64,000 bases of DNA, from contig CACYAW010000003.1 of the NCBI GenBank assembly GCA_902772455.1, positions 1-64,000 on the forward strand, written 5' to 3'. The first letter of the stretch is position 1, and each line of letters begins with the position of its first letter. Below are positions 61,055 to 64,000 of this stretch, piece after piece. This DNA comes from an uncultured Bacteroidales bacterium. Lineage in GTDB: Bacteria; Bacteroidota; Bacteroidia; Bacteroidales; Muribaculaceae. The notes beneath the pieces were generated by a model. That model saw only the letters and a list, made by a program, of their open reading frames with translations, had not been told where the DNA came from and ran no database searches. The translations under genes were made by a program, and so were the position numbers.

Positions 61055-62088
61055 CAGTTAAAGTATTGGATGCGACGGCGGTTAATGATAATGTACAGGA
61101 TAATGGGCACACCAATGACAGGTGTGATGGCATTAATCGGGATAATGCCGTGAGGATTGCTCACACTGGCCACAGCACACAGCAAGGCAATGTCGGCACC
61201 AGCAAGAATCGTGGCGGGCACCAGGCGGCTGTGGTTGCTTGTACCCATTGACATGCGGGCAATGTGTGGCACCACCAGGCCGATGAAGCCGATGGGACCG
61301 CAAAATGCCGTTACCACAGCAGTAAGTATGCCCGTGATGAGCAAGAGGATGTTGCGGGTGCGAGAGACGTTAATGCCCAAATTGCGGGCATATCGCGCTC
61401 CCAGCAACAGAGCGTTCAGCGGCTTTATCATAAAAGCCGAACCGATGAGCGCCAAGATAATAATACCGGCATAAATGGGCATTTGTGCCACGCTCACCCC
61501 CGAGAAATTGCCGAACCCCCAAGCGACATAGTTGTGAACCCCCTCCTCGGTAGCCACCGAGTTGAGCAGCTGCACCACGCTTGAAGTGAGGTAACTGACC
61601 AGGATGCCAATGATGAGCAACATGGTGTTGCTGCGCACAATGGCCGAGAACGCGATGAGTATCAATAGCACCGCACCAGCACCCAACAGGGCGCCCAGGA
61701 GGATGGCCATGTAACTGCCCACATTTCCGCCCCAGAGTCCACCTAGCGTACCGCCCAAGGCAAGGATGACGATAGCGACGCCCAAGCCAGCGCCCGACGA
61801 AACGCCAAGTATAGAGGGACCAGCCAAAGGGTTGTTGAAGGTCGTCTGCAACAGCAGACCCGAAATGGAGAGCGCCGCACCCGCGAGGGCTGCCGTGGCG
61901 ATCATGGGAATGCGTGATTGCAGGATGATGATGTCCCATGCCTTGTTTCCGCTGCCCTTTCCGGCAATGATGTCCACAATTTTGCCAAACGGAATATCCA
62001 CCGAGCCAAAGACGAGGCAGGCCAGCATGAGCAGCACCAGCAGCAGCGTCAAGGCAACGATTGTGATATTGAATCGGCGGGAGGTCAT
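61054..62088 (-). CDS. FecCD-family ABC transporter permease
   Basis: This is the membrane subunit of the importer; these permeases work as dimers with ten helices each. The 344-residue protein has the usual length and the family motifs QSRIPMIATAALAGAALSISGLLLQTTFNNPLAGP-type (here in the second helix region), GARYARNLGINVSRTR (the cytosolic loop that contacts the ATPase) and CGPIGFIGLVVPHIAR. One permease gene is present, consistent with a homodimer as in BtuC. It follows the binding-protein gene by 7 bp. Confidence 0.95.
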   Translation of the reverse strand: MTSRRFNITIVALTLLLVLLMLACLVFGSVDIPFGKIVDIIAGKGSGNKAWDIIILQSRIPMIATAALAGAALSISGLLLQTTFNNPLAGPSILGVSSGAGLGVAIVILALGGTLGGLWGGNVGSYMAILLGALLGAGAVLLILIAFSAIVRSNTMLLIIGILVSYLTSSVVQLLNSVATEEGVHNYVAWGFGNFSGVSVAQMPIYAGIIILALIGSAFMIKPLNALLLGARYARNLGINVSRTRNILLLITGILTAVVTAFCGPIGFIGLVVPHIARMSMGTSNHSRLVPATILAGADIALLCAVASVSNPHGIIPINAITPVIGVPIILYIIINRRRIQYFN

Positions 62089-62095
62089 CGGCAGG

Positions 62096-63217
62096 TCAAT
62101 CTATGTGGTGATACATCTGATTCTTGTAATCGGGGAACAGTTCGGGGTGCAGGATGGCGGCAAATTCCCGCAACAGCACCTCGGGGTGGAACGGGATGCG
62201 GTCAAAAAAGCGGGTCTTGTCCGTGTCGCACACATACACGCGCTTGTTCTTGAAGGCTGCCATCTCCTTATTCAGGTCAAAGGCACCTTGCAAGTCCTCG
62301 AGCGTGTTGATATTGGTCCACTTGATAAACCAGTAGTCGGCATCCTGAGCCACAGCCAGCACCTGATTGAAATCCAATGCCAAAGAGCCTGTGTTCTTGT
62401 CATGGGCCCACAGGTATCGTCCCCCGGCATCAGCCAGGATGCGTGCCATGTAACTCTGTCCTCCAGGCACATGCCACACGCCACTGATGACCATTTCGGT
62501 CACCACGGTGGGATGATTCTCGGCCCCGGCAGCCTTCTTTTTCATATCATTGTAGGCGGTGACGACGGCTTGATAAAGACTGTCAGCCGCTTCCCGTTTG
62601 CCCAGAAGTTCGCCATAAAACTTCACCCACTCGGCTCTTCCCAGCGGATCGTATTCCAGGTAGTCGGCACACTCGATGATGGGAATGTCCAATGTGGCAA
62701 TCTGGCCGTAGCTGGCATCCTGATAGGGCGACAGCAAGATAGCGTCGGGCTGCATGTCGATGACCCGTTCGACAGTGGGGTTCATCGAGTTGCCGCAATC
62801 GGCAATCGTGCCGTCAGCGATACCCGCAACAATGGCCGAGTCGATAAAATACTGCTTGTCCACCACCCCTTTTACAGTATTGAGGCATCCTAACTCGTTG
62901 AAGAGACTCGTGTGGACCGATGAATAAACCAGAGCCTGGCTGATGGGAGTGCGCACCACTGTTCCCTCAGGCAGGCCGTCAGGCAAGTCAGCGTCACGAG
63001 GCACCAGCACATAACGGTGCAGCACCCCACCCTTCCACGGGTCGGCCACAGTGACCAAGGTATAGTCGGCCGTGCGCTGCATCGAGAGCAACCTGGCAGC
63101 AGTAATGATGGAATCCTGTTGATTCAACGCCATTCCGCTTTTCCCGCTCTTGAGACAGGAGCAGAACAGCAGCAAAACGGCAGATAGAGCAATTAACCTG
63201 TTGATATAATTCTTCAT
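62096..63217 (-). CDS. FecB/BtuF-type substrate-binding lipoprotein
   Basis: This 373-residue protein captures the ligand outside the inner membrane and delivers it to the permease. It has a lipoprotein signal peptide (lipobox LFCSC, cysteine about 21) and the two-lobed periplasmic-binding fold, with LGCLNTVKGVVDKQYFIDS in lobe 1, VIDMQPDAILLSPYQDASYG before the connecting helix and VWHVPGGQSYMARILADAGG in lobe 2. I chose the ATG at 63217; the preceding in-frame codon is GTG. The length is larger than classical FecB (about 300), as in other Bacteroidales versions. No TonB-dependent receptor is encoded in the window. Confidence 0.92.
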   Translation of the reverse strand: MKNYINRLIALSAVLLLFCSCLKSGKSGMALNQQDSIITAARLLSMQRTADYTLVTVADPWKGGVLHRYVLVPRDADLPDGLPEGTVVRTPISQALVYSSVHTSLFNELGCLNTVKGVVDKQYFIDSAIVAGIADGTIADCGNSMNPTVERVIDMQPDAILLSPYQDASYGQIATLDIPIIECADYLEYDPLGRAEWVKFYGELLGKREAADSLYQAVVTAYNDMKKKAAGAENHPTVVTEMVISGVWHVPGGQSYMARILADAGGRYLWAHDKNTGSLALDFNQVLAVAQDADYWFIKWTNINTLEDLQGAFDLNKEMAAFKNKRVYVCDTDKTRFFDRIPFHPEVLLREFAAILHPELFPDYKNQMYHHID

Positions 63218-63235
63218 CACACTTGAACGTCCTGA

Positions 63236-63892
63236 TTAGTTACCCACCAGATCAAGGATATAAGGACGCATGATGTCCTCGGTTGCGCGGTCGATATACT
63301 TGTAGAAATAGTCTTCGATGATTTCCTGTTTCTTGTAGTTCTTCATGCCCTCGTAGCGCATCTGGAGGTCGTGATATTCTTCCAAGAGTTCACTCAGGTA
63401 GGTATGCGTCACATGCTTAACCATATGATTCTGAAAATCTATGTAGTAAAATGCCTGAGAATATGACGTGACACCATCAACGTTATTACCAAAGAGAATG
63501 TCCTTTGCCCTCAGCGGTCCATTGGCAGTGAGATATGCCACCTTATCATTAAAAAACACGGGAATATATCCACTGAGCCCCTTGACATCTCCTTTGAAAT
63601 ATTTTTTGATGAATTTGCTGTTCATGAGCCAGATGCTGTCGCCCTGCGACAATGCGAGATAACCAGTTTCAATGGCCTCGTTGGTGTCTTCATATCCAGT
63701 CTCAATATAAATTTCATAAGGCGTTTGAGCAAAAATGATGGGGTTGACGAGATAAGCCGAAGGCTGATTATCAAGCATCTGCTGCCACGTTTTGTAGAAA
63801 TATATGGTGTCATTGGGCACAGTCTGAGCCGCAGTACACAATGACATCGATGCGATCGCCACCAATACGATAAACTTTAACCTGTTTTTCAT
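63236..63892 (-). CDS. Secreted protein of unknown function upstream of the transporter
   Basis: I do not recognise a family. The 218-residue protein has a signal peptide (ending SLCTAAQ, about 23) and a mixed alpha/beta domain. Phrases such as YFYKTWQQMLDNQPSAY near the start and YHDLQMRYEGMKNYKKQEII in a C-terminal helix are distinctive. There is no lipobox, no heme-binding motif (CxxCH) and no obvious catalytic triad. It lies 18 bp before the binding-protein gene and about 14 bp after maf, so all are probably on one transcript. The position hints at a link with the importer, without further evidence. Confidence 0.75.
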   Translation of the reverse strand: MKNRLKFIVLVAIASMSLCTAAQTVPNDTIYFYKTWQQMLDNQPSAYLVNPIIFAQTPYEIYIETGYEDTNEAIETGYLALSQGDSIWLMNSKFIKKYFKGDVKGLSGYIPVFFNDKVAYLTANGPLRAKDILFGNNVDGVTSYSQAFYYIDFQNHMVKHVTHTYLSELLEEYHDLQMRYEGMKNYKKQEIIEDYFYKYIDRATEDIMRPYILDLVGN

Positions 63893-63906
63893 CTTTTCCT
63901 TTATAC

Positions 63907-64000
63907 TTAGAATGTTTTCAACACTTGATAGAGTTTGCGTGTGGGAAGCCCCATCACGTTGTAGAAATCACCATTGATACCCGAAATGCCGATGTTGCCT
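63907..64000 (-). CDS. maf: Maf-family nucleotide pyrophosphatase, C-terminal end only
   Basis: The last 30 codons and the stop of a minus-strand gene that begins beyond the window are visible. The sequence GNIGISGINGDFYNVMGLPT followed by RKLYQVLKTF is the standard C-terminus of Maf, which hydrolyses modified or canonical nucleoside triphosphates. The catalytic N-terminal part is outside the window. Confidence 0.85.
   Translation of the reverse strand, partial: GNIGISGINGDFYNVMGLPTRKLYQVLKTF

Overview
This window reads as a chromosomal segment of a Bacteroidota bacterium, most likely order Bacteroidales (a Muribaculaceae- or Prevotellaceae-like gut organism; family not certain). Reasons: promoters match the Bacteroides consensus (TTTG, 19-21 nt spacer, TAnnTTTG) and Shine-Dalgarno sites are mostly absent; phylum-typical genes are present (gldH beside ricT, a lipidated TamA-like protein beside tamB, long LptG, a GT3-type glycogen synthase, dockerin-like modules on secreted proteins, SUMF1-type proteins). 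Base composition is near half GC and uniform. I see no prophage, integrase, insertion sequence, CRISPR array or rRNA.

Layout. 0.3-12.5 kb, plus strand: a dense row with dxr, rseP, rlmI, a small lipoprotein, an M49 dipeptidyl peptidase, lptG, ribBA, an HD hydrolase and a secreted nuclease with a dockerin module. 12.7-14.9 kb: a ClpC-type unfoldase that lacks the usual N-terminal domain. 14.9-28.7 kb, minus strand: the TamL-TamB envelope pair, the glycogen phosphorylase/GT3 synthase pair, and dnaK. 29.1-40.3 kb, plus strand: a GH9-polysaccharide deacetylase fusion translationally coupled to a membrane acyltransferase; then udk-lptB-nadD, a DUF5063-like gene, an M18 aminopeptidase, an ABC-F ATPase and a UmuC-like polymerase. 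40.4-48.0 kb, minus strand: a multidomain SUMF1 protein with GtrA, then gldH-ricT-rny-zapA and a coiled-coil partner, which together cover RNA turnover and division. 48.2 kb: tRNA-Ala(GGC). 48.4-49.9 kb: two adjacent decayed genes. 50.1-54.0 kb, minus strand: a redox cluster (two flavodoxins, an aldo/keto reductase, an FMN reductase, an AraC regulator and a tiny winged-helix protein). 54.2-54.4 kb: an orphan promoter-sORF-terminator unit. 54.6-59.5 kb: an OmpA-like lipoprotein, a dCMP deaminase and two tandem S41 (CtpA-like) proteases. 59.6-64 kb, minus strand: a 3D-domain secreted protein, a FecBCD-type metal-chelate importer with an upstream secreted protein, and the C-terminus of Maf at the edge.

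Functionally the window is mostly housekeeping with a strong envelope theme: RseP, LptG, LptB, TamL/TamB, OmpA-like protein, CtpA-like proteases and GldH. The less ordinary items are the GH9-CE4 fusion operon, the ClpC without N-domain, the multidomain SUMF1 protein, the ricT-rny neighbourhood with a structured RNA element, the orphan small transcript at 54.2 kb, and a family of short A/T-rich tandem repeats between genes. Two of these repeat arrays are joined to a shared 18-bp GC-rich motif.
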